Assembly: GCA_014607495.2 (NCBI GenBank)
Contig: CP053163.1
Span: 9,404,716 to 9,468,715, forward strand
Source: Carposina sasakii
Lineage: Eukaryota; Arthropoda; Insecta; Lepidoptera; Carposinidae
Length of the DNA: 64,000 nt
Direction of reading: 5' to 3'
Shown here: positions 1 to 10,798 of the stretch, piece after piece
How the letters are laid out: each line of letters begins with the position of its first letter
Position numbering within the stretch: position 1 is the first letter of the stretch
The notes under the pieces: generated by a model
Databases searched by the model: none
What the model was told of the DNA's origin: nothing
What the model saw: the letters and a program-made list of their open reading frames with translations, nothing else
Program-made: the position numbers and the translations under genes

Positions 1-1382
1 TAGAAAATAAATTCCCCGGCTTTTTGTTTTGCGCGTAATTAGAGTGAGCCGGAGCGTCCTATGATTAAGCAAGATGGACGACTCCGCGGGAACGTTTCAA
101 ATAATAAAATTAAAGTAACAGCCAAGCGACTAAGGAATGCCTCAAAAAATATATTAAATACATTTTCTAAGGGCATTTGTCTACAACTTACTATGTGAAA
201 TAAACCACCTTAAAAAATTACAAAACAAAGCTTAGGATTGTTGTACAATAATCCGAATAGGGTAGGACTATGGTTGAATTTTAATAACATTTTATATGCT
301 TATCAGAATAAATCATCAAAATCATGCCTATTTGTAAAATTACAATTTCGTTAAGTGTCCATGTTAATGAGGTAGTAATAATAAGCCTTCAAAGTTAAGT
401 GGTCGATTTTTCAAGGGTGTAATAAATTAAAAATTACAACATCATAATGTCCACCTGCATCATTTACAGCAAATTTTGTTTTGTGACCATATTCATAAAC
501 GCAATATTTAATATAGCTGTAGAACAAAATTTCTTTTACGCGCATACAAGTCACTGAAAGAGTGACGTCATATCGTGGCAGCCGTTTGTATGTTGCGTTT
601 TTGGCAAGTCTAAAATTGTAATATTCCGAAAAGTTTTCACGCTAGCGAAGTTTTTCTTATGCAGATGTTTCTATTATTTTGTGATCTTTTGATATGAATA
701 CAAATAAAAAACGGTAAACGATCCTATTATCTCATCCTGCGAGGATGCAGGTGCAAAAGTACTCACAATATATCATATGTAGTTACGAGTAAAGAACGGC
801 TATTGCCTAAGAAACATGTATTGTGCAAATGTTTATATACCTAATTACTCGTATGTACCTATCGAAAGTATCAAAACAGCCTAATTAAATATCAAAAAAG
901 TTACGTTAGTATCTTAAAGAATACAAAGCACAATCAAAGTTTATATTGATCACATGAAACTGGACTCTAATAATAAAAAAATGTCTCATATCGGGAACAA
1001 AAACAACTGATATTCCGGCCAAAAAAAAGCATACGCGGACAACACCGCAGATCGTGTAAATCAGGGTAGACCGCTCCAAGAGCTTCCACCTGCACTCCAA
1101 AATATCATTTTTCACTGTCAAAGTCCTCATTGGTCCCTCTATCCCTTTTCAGGCGCGCTCCAATGCCCGCTATATTAATGGTCAGCCCACTATACCCTAT
1201 ACTGGAATAAATAGCCCTCCATCGTGTCCTACGATGCATTATAATATATTGTTTGAAGGGGATTATCTGCGCCACTTTGCGGCTAGCTTATTAGGGCATG
1301 TTATTGTAGAGGAAATAAGATTAACTAGTTTCTAGCAAACACCCGCGACTGTATGCTTAAACTAACTAGGATAGGAAGTAGG
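1..1382. other. AT-rich non-coding sequence, no gene seen
   Basis: I see no convincing exon, RNA gene or transposon here. On the minus strand this would be the intron downstream of the Dpr exon at 1702-1850. A search by eye for the expected next Dpr exon, which should start with a V-S-W-I-R type motif, found nothing. Confidence 0.5.
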
Positions 1383-1500
1383 ATAGATTGATGTTGGATT
1401 GGCTCAGTTCTTGTTTGCCGCGCTAAAGATCCTGTATTCAAATCCCGGTATGTAGAAATTATGAATACCGATGTTTATTTTCCAATCATGTATATAATAA
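1383..1500 (+). repeat. Decayed SINE-C fragment
   Basis: The string TTCAAATCCCGGTATGTAG followed by an 'aataccgatgtttattttcc' type body and an 'atcatgtatat' run resembles the box B and body of the SINE-C copies at 33241 and 51458. The tRNA-like head is badly diverged. This is an old, broken copy and the assignment is tentative. Confidence 0.4.
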
Positions 1501-1701
1501 TACCTAACACCACTTAATAGTGACGGTAACTCAACAGAGATTATCCAACTGCGCGGGACGTATGGTACACAAGTGTGTGCGCAAAAACATGTGAAGTCTC
1601 TATTCCTTCACTCTCATTATTATAGGACGGAAAACCGATACAACCAGGGAAATTATCAAGAGAGAGTTATGAACATAATAATAGTTTTAAAAGGAACTAA
1701 C

Positions 1702-1850
1702 CGTCCTATTCCCTATATGCTTGGCCCGACAGCGCAGCACAGCTGCCTGGCCGACGACCGCCGACACGTTCCGTGGCGACACGTCGTCAAAGTACGGCCG
1801 GTCCGGTCGGGGGCCGGACGCCAACTCCACGCCTGCCAGCACGCCCACAC
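1702..1850 (-). CDS. Internal exon of a Dpr-family Ig-domain gene (partial CDS)
   Basis: A GC-rich island that reads openly on the minus strand. The upstream intron ends in a pyrimidine-rich run and CACAG (AG at complement 1851-1852). The exon is followed by GTTAGT, a usable donor, at complement 1696-1701. The exon is 149 bp: two bases completing a split codon, then 49 codons, ending in phase 0. The peptide contains PYFDDVSPRNVSAVVGQAAV and then LRCRAKHIGNRT. That is the A-B strand part of an Ig V-type domain with its first conserved Cys, in the layout I know from Dpr proteins (P-x-F-D, PRNV, G-Q/K, L-x-C-R, N-x-T then VSW in the next exon). Dpr proteins are neuronal cell-surface molecules that pair with DIP partners in synaptic specificity. 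The paralog cannot be named from one exon. Neighbouring exons were not found in the window, which fits the very long introns of this family. NRT at the exon end is a possible N-glycosylation site. Confidence 0.82.
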
Positions 1851-2007
1851 CTGTGAACAAGAAAGAAGATAATCAGATATCATCATAATCTTCCAGCCCT
1901 TACCCCATTAGTTATAGGATAAGATATAGAAACTCATATTGTAAAGGATTAGGCATTGTTTACGGCCGGCTTCCAAACCTCATCGAGTATAGCTAAGTAA
2001 TAATTTT

Positions 2008-2241
2008 GGGTTTTGGGGCATTTCGGTCCGCTCGTGTTTCGGTCTGCGGACCGAAATGCCTAACAATGCCTCCTGAATCCTGTCCGGGACGAATCACCCC
2101 ATATTTTTATTATTATGAGGCTATTCATCCCGATATGAACACCTGTTCGTCTCGCGGGACGAATAGACCCATCCAGAAGGCATTGTTAGGCGTTTCGGTC
2201 CGCGGACCGAAACACGAGCGGAACGAAATGCCCCAAAACCC
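2008..2241. mobile_element. Foldback MITE with 8-bp target-site duplication
   Basis: The ends are inverted copies of each other over about 64 bp, beginning GGGTTTTGGGGCATTTCG and ending in its complement. ATAATTTT occurs directly at 2000-2007 and again at 2242-2249, an 8-bp target duplication. Eight-base duplications fit the hAT or P superfamilies. No transposase is present, so this is non-autonomous. An open frame across it is a by-product of the palindrome. Confidence 0.75.
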
Positions 2242-2296
2242 ATAATTTTTGTATTTTAAAATCCGTACATTAAATAGCGCCTCCCGTGCTGACAAA

Positions 2297-2432
2297 ATAG
2301 GCTAAAAATCAGACTGCGGTCACCAACTTGCCTGCCCAGCGTGGTGTCTATGGTCAAAACCCCCCCTATGGCAGTAGTCTTATGGCGAGCCCTGAGGGAT
2401 GCCTACGTCCAGCAGACTGCAATAGGCTGAAG
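2297..2432 (+). repeat. Rep-T copy, truncated
   Basis: Carries the 'ctgcggtcaccaac', 'gcccagcgtggtg' and 'cctacgtccagcag...actgcaataggctga' blocks of the (TGA)n-tailed family. The 5' part is missing and the tail has decayed. Confidence 0.7.
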
Positions 2433-3261
2433 ACGAGACATGAAATAACTTCAGTGATTTAGGCCTGTGAATAGAATCGAACCTATGACTTTCTTAAAGT
2501 ATAACAACACATGTCTGGGTTCTAGAAATTGACTTGCAGGATCACGATGTAAATCTAACAGCCATATTTAACAAAACGTATTTAATAGTTTCACATAAAT
2601 ACTCTAGTTATTAATATTTTTAGCGTACTTCTGTAAATAGAATGAGAAGAAATACTAGATACAACTCGTTATCTTGCTCATCCATTCGAATGAACTTCAA
2701 TCACGCTTGAGGAGTTTACAAAAACAAGCTTAGAACTAAGCTGTGGCTGTAATATTATTTAAAAAACAGAATACCATTGGAAAACTCTTTTAAAATTCGA
2801 TTCTCACTCGATTATTACTAGCAAGAAACTCATTTTTGATTTGATATTAGGGGGCCAATTCTCGAAAAGTCTCGAGTTGGAACATAGACAACTCAGAGTG
2901 TTGGAACGAAGCCGAAACGGAACCGTTGTAGACGCTCAGTATAAAGCAATAATTACTGTACGGTGACGTAAATCAAATGTTAGAGACATTTCAGCACGAG
3001 ACAGGGGGTCTACTCTGAAGTGACGATAAACGAAGTATCGGCCGAATATAGAGGTGTTTCCTACTACGAACTACCTATTTGATTTTATTCTTTCATACTC
3101 GCGACCACTTCATGCTAAAATATACCTTAATAATTCAGCGGAAAGTAAATGTTGCGTGGCACCGCGTTTCGTGAACGATTCGTTAGTGGTTGCGTTTCGG
3201 CATTCGTTCTCGCTGAGATCACTATTTTGACTCTGCATAATTTTTAGTGGATAGTGTTCTG
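2433..3261. other. Unassigned sequence
   Basis: No gene seen. A weak tRNA-like string near 2470-2500 (GAATCGAACCTATGAC) may be a decayed SINE head. Nothing else is supported. Confidence 0.4.
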
Positions 3262-3320
3262 TGTTTTCGCCTCAGATGGTCTGAAGTCAGCATATATTTC
3301 CCTGGTTGTCACTTACACTC
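3262..3320. repeat. Decayed right end of a TA-CAGGGTGT MITE
   Basis: The string around CCCTGGTTGTCACTTACACT, followed by CTGTA, matches the right terminus of the intact MITE at 22873-23344. The copy at 51240-51371 also shares it. The left end is not recognisable here. Confidence 0.5.
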
Positions 3321-3570
3321 TGTATCTATGTAGAAAAATATAAAACTCGCTGCAACAAACACGAAAACCATGAAAGCGGACGTATTTAGTTTAACAAAAT
3401 TAAAATATAACGAGCGCCGAATAAGAAAACACGTAATGGAAAAACGTAACGAGAATTAAAGGCCTACTTGAAACAAGCATAGGTAATTTAGCACCTTTGA
3501 GCCAGCTCTCATGAATAATAAATTCGTAAATGAAATTGTATTAGGCGTTACAATTCGGAAGTTCAAACAT

Positions 3571-3962
3571 TCACTATGGGTGCGCCCACCACCGGGCCCT
3601 ACACCCTCCACTGACCCTCGGATCTGATAACTCATAATTGCGACAACAGGCACTTGCACTAACTACAATCGCCATGAGAAACCAGACCAGGGTTTTAGAG
3701 GTTCATAGTAATTAGTGGTTTACTAATTTACTAATTTCTATAATCCTGAGGATGCCACGGTTGTTGGCGAAACATATGTAGATTATTTATCTAGTTTTTG
3801 ATTTCGGAATGGTGCAATGTATCGTCTTGCATGCTGGGTGCTCGGGTCTGGTTTCTCATGGCGATTGTAGTTAGTGCAAGTGCCTGTTGTCGCAATTATG
3901 AGTTATCAGATCCGAGGGTCAGTGGAGGGTGTAGGGCCCGGTGGTGGGCGCACCCATAGTGA
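3571..3962. mobile_element. Foldback MITE with 118-bp identical arms
   Basis: Bases 3571-3688 and the reverse complement of 3845-3962 are identical over 118 bp as I read them, with a 156-bp unique centre. The ends read TCACTATGGGTGCGCCCACC. A single-arm relative lies at 26129-26405, and related termini occur near 23935 and 52997. Perfect arms imply a recent or gene-converted copy. No clear target duplication is visible. The string GAATAATAAATTCGT occurs at the right flank and also about 450 bp upstream. Confidence 0.75.
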
Positions 3963-4214
3963 ATAATAAATTCGTGAAACTCGAACGAAACCTTACGAGT
4001 AGATAATAAGCTATTTTGAGCCTTTATTCATTTTGAAGAAACACTCTGTATTACAGTTGTTAAATAAATATTGTTTAATCTCTCTTGCTCTTTATCTATC
4101 GTGTTTGATCTTTGGTGAAACTGAATGCAGTCATATCTTTAAATTTATTTTGATTTAGTTGATGCCCGCCACTTCTCGTTAAAGCAATTTATTTTTTGCG
4201 TGTTAATGCGAGTT
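3963..4214. other. Unassigned spacer
   Basis: Short AT-rich stretch between MITE and repeat fragments; nothing recognised. Confidence 0.4.
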
Positions 4215-4312
4215 TTGACTGCTCTCCTTCAGCTGCATCTCCTTCCGTGAATGAGCAAGAGTCGACTGAGAAACTCAGGGGTATTCCCATAGGCGACGAG
4301 CTAACAAACTAG
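4215..4312. repeat. Rep-D fragment
   Basis: Shares 'cagctgcatctccttc', 'aactcagg' and 'gacgagctaac' with copies at 25310, 53060 and 60519. Truncated on both sides. Confidence 0.5.
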
Positions 4313-4457
4313 ATACTGATAATTAACATAACATCTGACCGGCCTATGCTAGACGTGACTGTAAGGACCTCCTTCATGATCCTGTAGCTCTGGCCATAGA
4401 GGAATAAGATGGTCATAGAGCGCTAATGTCATACTAACTGCCTCGATGCATCGTTAT

Positions 4458-4602
4458 ACTTTTCCGTGCCTCACAATTCCAGTCCTTGACAATTAGATTG
4501 CATTACTATACGTTACAGTACATTAGTAATGTAGTACATTACTGCACATTATAGTAATGTAATCTAAGCGTAAAGGACTGGAATTGTGAGGCATCGAAAA
4601 GT
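4458..4602. mobile_element. Small hairpin MITE
   Basis: Imperfect inverted arms of about 50 bp carry GCCTCACAATTCCAGTCC on the left and its complement on the right, around a short AT-rich loop. It is non-coding. Confidence 0.6.
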
Positions 4603-5168
4603 CTGATGGTTTATTATAATTTATCGAAGAAGAAACTCTCGCAAAATAAATATCAGAACTTGAAGTCTCAGCAGATACGAGTAGGTTCACTATAGTGGGC
4701 TTGTCGCTTAACATATCCTTTCTGTTATATTATTATGTATATATAACATTTATATCTCGGTTTTGGAACATTGAACTTAGTAGAATTATCCACAAATTCT
4801 TACAAGTGAAATTGTAGACGCTTACCAACACCGTATTAACATACGGCTAACAATCGAACTAAACATTCTTCATAATGCCGATAGATTATACTATAGAAAG
4901 TGGCGCCGCCTGTTACTGTTATCATGAAATTGGAGAAGGGTGTTCGCTTAAAAGGCTTTAGAGGTTTTATGAAACGTCTGAACATGAAGAATGGCAGAAG
5001 TGACACGGAGACGACTATCTGTCTGGATTAGATGTGACATATTTTAATTTGTTATTCAATATCTGCAGATGCGTGAGAGAATTTTTCAAGTGGCTCCCTA
5101 GAAAAATTTTTTTAACCGACTGAGAAATATAATATTTTTTTAAGATATAAAATTAATTAATATTGACG
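4603..5168. other. Unassigned AT-rich sequence
   Basis: Nothing recognised; the one short open frame has no family features. Confidence 0.4.
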
Positions 5169-5510
5169 ATCATCATCATCATCATCATTTACAGCCCTGA
5201 GAAGTCCACTGTTGGACATAGGCCTCCCCCAACAACCTCCACTCCGACCGGTCGGAAGCAGCCTGCATCCAACCGACGTCCGCAACCTTGGCTAGGTCGT
5301 CCGTTCACCTCGAGGGTGGCCTTCCCACGCTGCGCTTGCCGATATCCGGTATCCACTCTAGAACTATCCGACTCCATCGGCCATCAGTTCTTCGAGTTAT
5401 GTGCCCTGCCCATTGCCACTTCAGCATGCCGGACCGTTGAGCTATATCGGTGATCTTTGTATGTCTGCGGATCTCCTCATTTGATCACGCAGACGAAGAT
5501 AGATACATAC
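5169..5510 (-). repeat. Rep-T variant copy, minus orientation
   Basis: Begins on the plus strand with a CAT microsatellite (the complement of the (TGA)n tail). The 'gtccactgttggacataggcctccccc' block follows, then a GC-rich body with CTTCCCACGCTGCGCTTGCC. The same body recurs at 28264-28435. An open frame crosses it on both strands but shows no protein family. Confidence 0.65.
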
Positions 5511-6164
5511 ATAATGTATGATTAATATGGTATAGATAGATAGATAAACCAAAGTAGTTAAAATTTAATATTAATTGACAGCATTTAACTCCACATTTAT
5601 TTTATTTGTGGTTAAAAAACTAACCTATCCTTACGTTGATAAACCCACAGAGATCTGAATTTAAACCCCAGTAATCACAGAATGTCGGTGTAGGGTGTGA
5701 CGTCATCACCGAACCGGAAATAAGAACGCCTTTGCCCTCGTATCGCGTCTAAGAAGAACATGTAAAGATGCATGGAGCCATGAAAATAGCGGCTAGATAG
5801 TATAAAACTTATGAATAGATTATATAATAAGATTCAAAAGTCAATATCAAACGTATATGATTATATTTTTTTATATATTATTTTTGAACCAATAAAAGTG
5901 AACCAATCAACATTACCTATAGAATGGATTAGTTTTTTATTTGAAAATTAATATTGGTCCTACGACCGTATTTCGGCCATGGCGGCAAATGTTGTCCATC
6001 TCATTAATAATATCTCCATAATATTTTAAGACGCTGTCACGACCGAAGAGTGATAACGCACAGTACCAACGGTTTACGTGCTTTACGAGGTACTAGCTAA
6101 GTGACAATTTAACAACATTAAAATACATACATGAATTAAATACAGTCTATCAGGTTTTGATACG
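5511..6164. other. Unassigned AT-rich sequence
   Basis: Contains a short GATA microsatellite near 5532-5546. No gene or element recognised. Confidence 0.4.
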
Positions 6165-6292
6165 TATTACATATTATAAAATTATTAACAAAGAAAATGG
6201 AAAAGTTCTTTACTCGGGTGAAGAATTTTCTTGATTAAGATAAATTTATAAAACCATTCTCCATTAATATAATCCGTATTACATAGTATATT
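6165..6292. repeat. Scrambled SINE-A fragment
   Basis: Holds the SINE-A tail ('ataaaattattaacaaagaaa'), an ACTCGGGTGAAGAATT end and part of the body ('aagataaatttataaaac', 'ccattaatataatccg'), joined in a rearranged order. Confidence 0.5.
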
Positions 6293-6929
6293 GTGTTGTA
6301 TACATCTTGATATTACAGCATAATGCAGTAATATTTTAATTATTCAGGTCATAATAATCAATAAAATCAAATCAGATTTCTGCGGTTCGGTCTTTAATAA
6401 AAAAAGTTTAATGACAACATTCAGAATACTAGCGTGCAAATATACCCGCCGTTGCAATGGCCCCAAATGACAAGAGTTTGCGGTGCAACAAGAAAATGGA
6501 AATGACACCGATGAAGTTCTTTTGTACACCGTACGGAGGGGTGGGGATAGTGAGGGGGGTCGCTTTGTCTTCGTCTACCGCTGCGATTGCTGTTTCTCTT
6601 TATACCCACAAATCTGACGGCTTAGGTGAGATTTGAAAGGTGCATTGATTGTTTTTGTTTGTTAAAGGTTTTGAGATTTGTGATTTTTTTAGGCAAATGG
6701 TCAAAGAAATATTTTTATTCTAGCTTTCTGTTGTTTTTAATTAAGCATTAAAATATGTTGCAATAGTAGATTTTCAATAGCTTTGTGGATTAGAATTTTA
6801 TAGATAAAGAAGTTACCCGCAGGTAACTGCTGAAGTATTCCGGAAAATAATATGTCGATTTCAGAAAGATATACCTAAGTAAAATTAGTTTGTCTATTGC
6901 ATTTTTTCTATTTTATTTATTTATAATTG
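6293..6929. other. Unassigned sequence with a GC-richer patch
   Basis: A GC-richer patch at 6415-6620 stands out from the AT-rich surroundings. It is open on the minus strand for about 60 codons and has TATAAA at complement 6599-6604. I see no splice pattern or domain that would make it a gene, so it is unassigned. Confidence 0.3.
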
Positions 6930-7201
6930 TGGCCGCGTGGTGCCGGCAGAGTAGAATTCGTACCACCCCATGTCTGCCCGTGGATATCGTACGAGGCTAT
7001 TAAGGGTTCCCGGGAGGTGGGCAGCAGCGCCTTCCGTATTGACAACGTAGTTCAAAATACAAACTGCGGTCACCAACCCGACTGCCCAGCGTGGTGACTA
7101 TGGGCAAATACCCCTCATGACAGTCTTATGGCGTGCCCTAGGGGAGGCCTACGTTCAGCAGTGGACTGTAATAGGCTGATGATGATGATGATGATGATGA
7201 T
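6930..7201 (+). repeat. Rep-T copy, near full length
   Basis: Starts GCCGCGTGGTGCCGGCAGAG. It continues with 'ctgcggtcaccaacccgactgcccagcgtgg' type blocks and ends TGGACTGTAATAGGCTGA, then (TGA)n. One end is fixed and others vary between copies, which suggests retroposition. The founder class is not clear to me. Confidence 0.75.
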
Positions 7202-8164
7202 TTATTTATAATATGGCTTAAATGATTTACTATACAATATTTACAGCATATCTATGTATATTAAGTAAACAACAAAACCTATCGATTACTAAGCAGAACC
7301 ACGCCGACATTAATTTTAAACAGAAATCGTTCAAATAAAAAGTATACTTCACCAAGACTCAGCTACCCCTTCCGTGTAAAGTCAAACAACTGAAAAAGAA
7401 GACAGCGACTATTGATGTAGTTTGACTAGTTGCAGGCTGTAAACCTTTGTCAGGACTTTGCAAAATTGGAGGTATTTAAAAGGCCTTTAGTAAAATATCT
7501 CTGTCTTGAGAAATTCTGTTTATCAATACAATTGAAGTGGAAGTTTTTATTTCAGTGGCTTTTCTTGTAAAGGCGATGGTATGATTAAAAATTGATTTTG
7601 TATTTTTACTTGAATAGATATTATATTATTGAAAAAAAAAATGGTGTCAAAAGCGTATTATGTGGGCTGGCATAAACTGTTAATAACAAACAGAAAGACC
7701 ATTATAGTTTTTTCGTTACATTTTAACTGTTTTATAGAATAACTTCTGTCTAGTTTCGTAACATTTTAATTACAAAAAATGCAGTGCACTAACGCCGACA
7801 TGTACTCGTATATACTATAGATGCTTCATATTGCTTAAATTCATTATTACTTTTCTTGTTTTAAAAAATTAAGTCGCTACATTTGTAGGTATAATCAGTC
7901 TTCTGTTTGTTAAATAGGACACAACACGTCATTAAAATGAATATTCTTTAATCTATTCAAGCTACATTAGCAAAATGTGAAAAGTCTAATCTAAAAAACG
8001 TTCTAGTTTAAAAGCATTAGCACTACACGCTAGTAACTGGCAGGCATCGCGTGTATTTTGGTTCTTTTTGCACACTTTTTTCACGTTACCCGAGCGAGGT
8101 TCCGGGACGTTCGGTTTTTGTAGAATCAACGAGGTCGAAGCGAACTGAAAGTGTAATTTTAATT
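7202..8164. other. Unassigned AT-rich sequence
   Basis: No gene, RNA or transposon recognised. Confidence 0.4.
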
Positions 8165-8280
8165 ATTATTTTTTGTTTTATAGACGACTGATTGCTGTAG
8201 TCGGTAGTGACCATGCCTAAGACGTCACAGGTATTTGGGTAGTTGGTTCGAATCCCGTTAGTTGCAAACATTAATATTAA
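8165..8280 (+). repeat. Decayed SINE-C fragment
   Basis: The 'gtcggtagtgacc' string and a box B-like GGTTCGAATCCCG followed by 'gcaaacatt' match the head of SINE-C at 33246-33315. The body is missing. Confidence 0.45.
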
Positions 8281-9254
8281 AAACGACTGAACATTAATAG
8301 GAATAACAAGTTATGTATTTAAACCCAATATTTCATTCACATAGATATAGACACAATTTAATTTCGATACAAATAGCACCGTAAATACGAATAATACACC
8401 AATTGAGGTAAAGTATAGTATTTACCAACTTAACGATACAATTTAAGTAAACGGCTGACACTCTATTGAGTACCACTGTTATTACCTGTATCGGTATAGT
8501 TGACTAAAAGTACAACCTCCATTTAAAGCGTTACACTAACCTTTAATTATGTTACGACGCTGGATATTATACCAGAATACGAGTATAATTTGCGAACAAC
8601 AAAATTATCAATAATAGTGCATTTTAATTTTTAATGAAATCGTTTTTTTGAAAGCTAATGAATTGTAGTATTGTAAACTATAAATTTTCAAAAGGATTTT
8701 CGTATAATTACTATTATATGATACATTTACGTAAATATGTGGTCTCAATAGAATGATATGATACTTTTGGCGACTGGTAAGCTGTATAAGCCATGCTTGG
8801 TCGGCTTAGTGTAAAAATTAAGAAATTACAATAACATAATAAAATAATGCTTTCAGGATTAATTAATGACTTTTATTGTCATAAAAAATATCTGTCTCTG
8901 AGCGTACAAGTTTACTGCTATAAGTAAGTAATTTATCTACAAGTAAGAGTATATTGGACTATTTAAAAACTAAACTCTTCGATGCTTAGACGTTTGCCAT
9001 ACCAGATATTCAATCCAGCGTACTTGTATTACAGGTCAGGTGTCAGAGTAGTTAGGACACCGAAATATGACCGGTACGCTGCTCTAGGCAGTGGAATTGC
9101 ATACTTTTCAGCCACTGGCTTCACTACAGCTCTCCTGAACACTAGCACGTACGTCGATATGTGAAATCCATTGAATATTGGTACTTGTGTATAACTACTA
9201 TTAGAAGCATTTCGTGAAATAGAAAACTACTGAATAATTTAATCTTATAACAGA
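8281..9254. other. Unassigned AT-rich sequence
   Basis: Nothing supported. The short open frames show no protein family. Confidence 0.4.
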
Positions 9255-9572
9255 CTAGTGGACGCCCGTGACTCCGTCCGCGTGGACTGCAGAAAAAACA
9301 AAATGTCGAAATTATCCGGAATAAAAACATTTTCCCGTGATAAAAAGTAGCCTATATGTTAAGTGGGACCTGTTACAGTATATAACTGCAATTTTCGCAT
9401 CGACATCGGTTCAGCCGTTTCTAAGATTAGCGTGCACAAATGCACAGACACACCGACAAACATTCCAAGAATCATTCTTTTGGGTACTAATTGCGTTGAT
9501 AAAGGTCTCCTATAATATTTTTTCTCATATATCTTCCATTTAAAGACAGCGATCCGTTACATTTTTATTATA
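9255..9572 (-). mobile_element. Helitron-like non-autonomous element (3' part)
   Basis: Read on the minus strand it ends in a GGACG...CGTCC hairpin and then ACTAG followed by T, the terminus expected of a Helitron (hairpin, CTRR, T). The first 150 bp ('tggacgcccg', 'gataaaaagtagcctatatg', 'gattagcgtgcacaaa') match copies at 30489, 54118 and 56833. The opposite end, ending near 'cgttacatttttattat', matches only the copy at 30489-30806, so these two form a subfamily. Confidence 0.6.
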
Positions 9573-9679
9573 TGTAAGATTCCAACTAACTTTATAAATG
9601 TGAAAGTAAGTTTGTTATCTCTTCACGCTATATTTAGGTACTCTTCCAATATTTTTAAAATTTTGCATATACACCTATA

Positions 9680-9865
9680 CAGGGTGTAGAAAAAAGGAGC
9701 AATAATACTTAAGGGCCTTATAGAACTAGTTATGTGTAATCTATCCACAAAATTTGAGACCCGAAGTGACATATTTATTTTTCAAGATTGTATGATCATC
9801 CCTGAGTACTTTAGGAATTTCTCCATACTATCTGGAAAAATATGTTTGGAGTTTCAGTTCAAAGT
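9680..9865. mobile_element. One end of a TA-CAGGGTGT MITE, interrupted
   Basis: Starts CAGGGTGTAGAAAAAAGGAG after TA. It shares an internal block ('ctccatactatctggaaaaat') with the MITE at 10549-10798. The right half appears replaced by the following repeat. Confidence 0.5.
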
Positions 9866-10085
9866 ATGGGGAAACTTAATTTTTATTTTCTATTTTTGTA
9901 TGAAAATCTTAATGCGGTTCACAAAATACATCTACTTACCAATTTTCAACTATATAGTTCTAATAGTTTCGGAAAAAGTGGCTGTGACATACGGACGGAC
10001 AGACAGACAGACAGACAGACATGACGAAATTGACGAAACTATAAGGGTTCCGTTTTTTGTTATTTGGCTACGGAACCCTAAAAAG
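9866..10085 (+). repeat. Repeat with (GACA)n core and 'cggaacccta' end
   Basis: Contains an (ACAG)n-type microsatellite at about 9993-10020, then 'ataagggttccgtttttt' and 'ggctacggaaccctaaaaa'. I recall this 3' end from interspersed repeats of Lepidoptera. Two overlapping open frames across it are not genes. Confidence 0.5.
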
Positions 10086-10548
10086 TAGTCTTTTTAAAGT
10101 CTACTATGATGAAGAGCCTGTACCATAATAATATTCACAAATTACCGCCGACTTTCTCGTTATTTCACAGTAAATATCAAACGTAATAAGATTAGCCAAT
10201 CTGCGCCGTAAATCTCAATTAACCGAAACAAGTTTGCTTTTCATCTCATTTCATGCTTTGCTTCCATGTTTTGTGAAATAATTTTGATATCTCGACGCTT
10301 CCATTAGGCGATACTAATTAAAATATCATTTTAGAAAGTTAGACAATAACACAGATAATTATATTTGTAATACTAATACCTAATTATTCTTTATTTTACA
10401 TAAAATACTGAGAAATTTACAAAACACAAGCAAATACTCGTAAAGATGAAAAGAAATATCTGCAAGAGATTTTTTCCAGCATACCAGATAACAAAGTAAG
10501 ACCAATAAGTTATAAATATATATTACTACATATACCTCATATCATATA

Positions 10549-10798
10549 CAGGGTGTAACAGAAGGGGTATGTTCAGCGAAAAGCTATGTAAATAGCCCAC
10601 TATAGAGAACCTATTTCCAAAATTTGACAAAATGTTTATTTTTCAATACTGTATAAACATTCCTGAGTTGTTTTGGAATTCTCCATACTATCTGGAAAAA
10701 TAAACATGTGATTTTGAGTCTGAAATGTTGTGGGTAGGTTTTTTTTAGTGGGCTATTTACATAGCTGTTGTCTTAACATACCCCTTTTGTTACTTACT
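10549..10798. mobile_element. TA-CAGGGTGT MITE, right end decayed
   Basis: The left end, CAGGGTGTAACAGAAGGGGT after TA, is mirrored on the right by 'catacccctttt' and 'gttac'. The block AAGCTATGTAAATAGCCCAC is also mirrored as GTGGGCTATTTACATAGCTG. The last bases of the right end have mutated. Confidence 0.65.

Noticed and set aside
906..1130. A further Dpr exon downstream of 1702
   Set aside because: The peptide lacks the V-S-W-I-R and D-x-G-x-Y-x-C motifs expected for the rest of the Ig domain.
1573..1872. A 99-codon plus-strand gene
   Set aside because: Its GC-rich half is the antisense of the Dpr exon at 1702-1850; the other strand has splice sites and a known family.
2006..2245. A 79-codon open frame
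   Set aside because: It lies exactly in the palindrome of the MITE at 2008-2241.
5163..5510. CRISPR-like array in the CAT/TGA repeats
   Set aside because: These are simple trinucleotide tails of retroposed repeats; there are no spacers and the DNA is eukaryotic.
6421..6609. Minus-strand promoter and small gene with TATAAA
   Set aside because: One TATAAA and a short frame in AT-rich DNA are expected by chance; no splice site or domain supports it.
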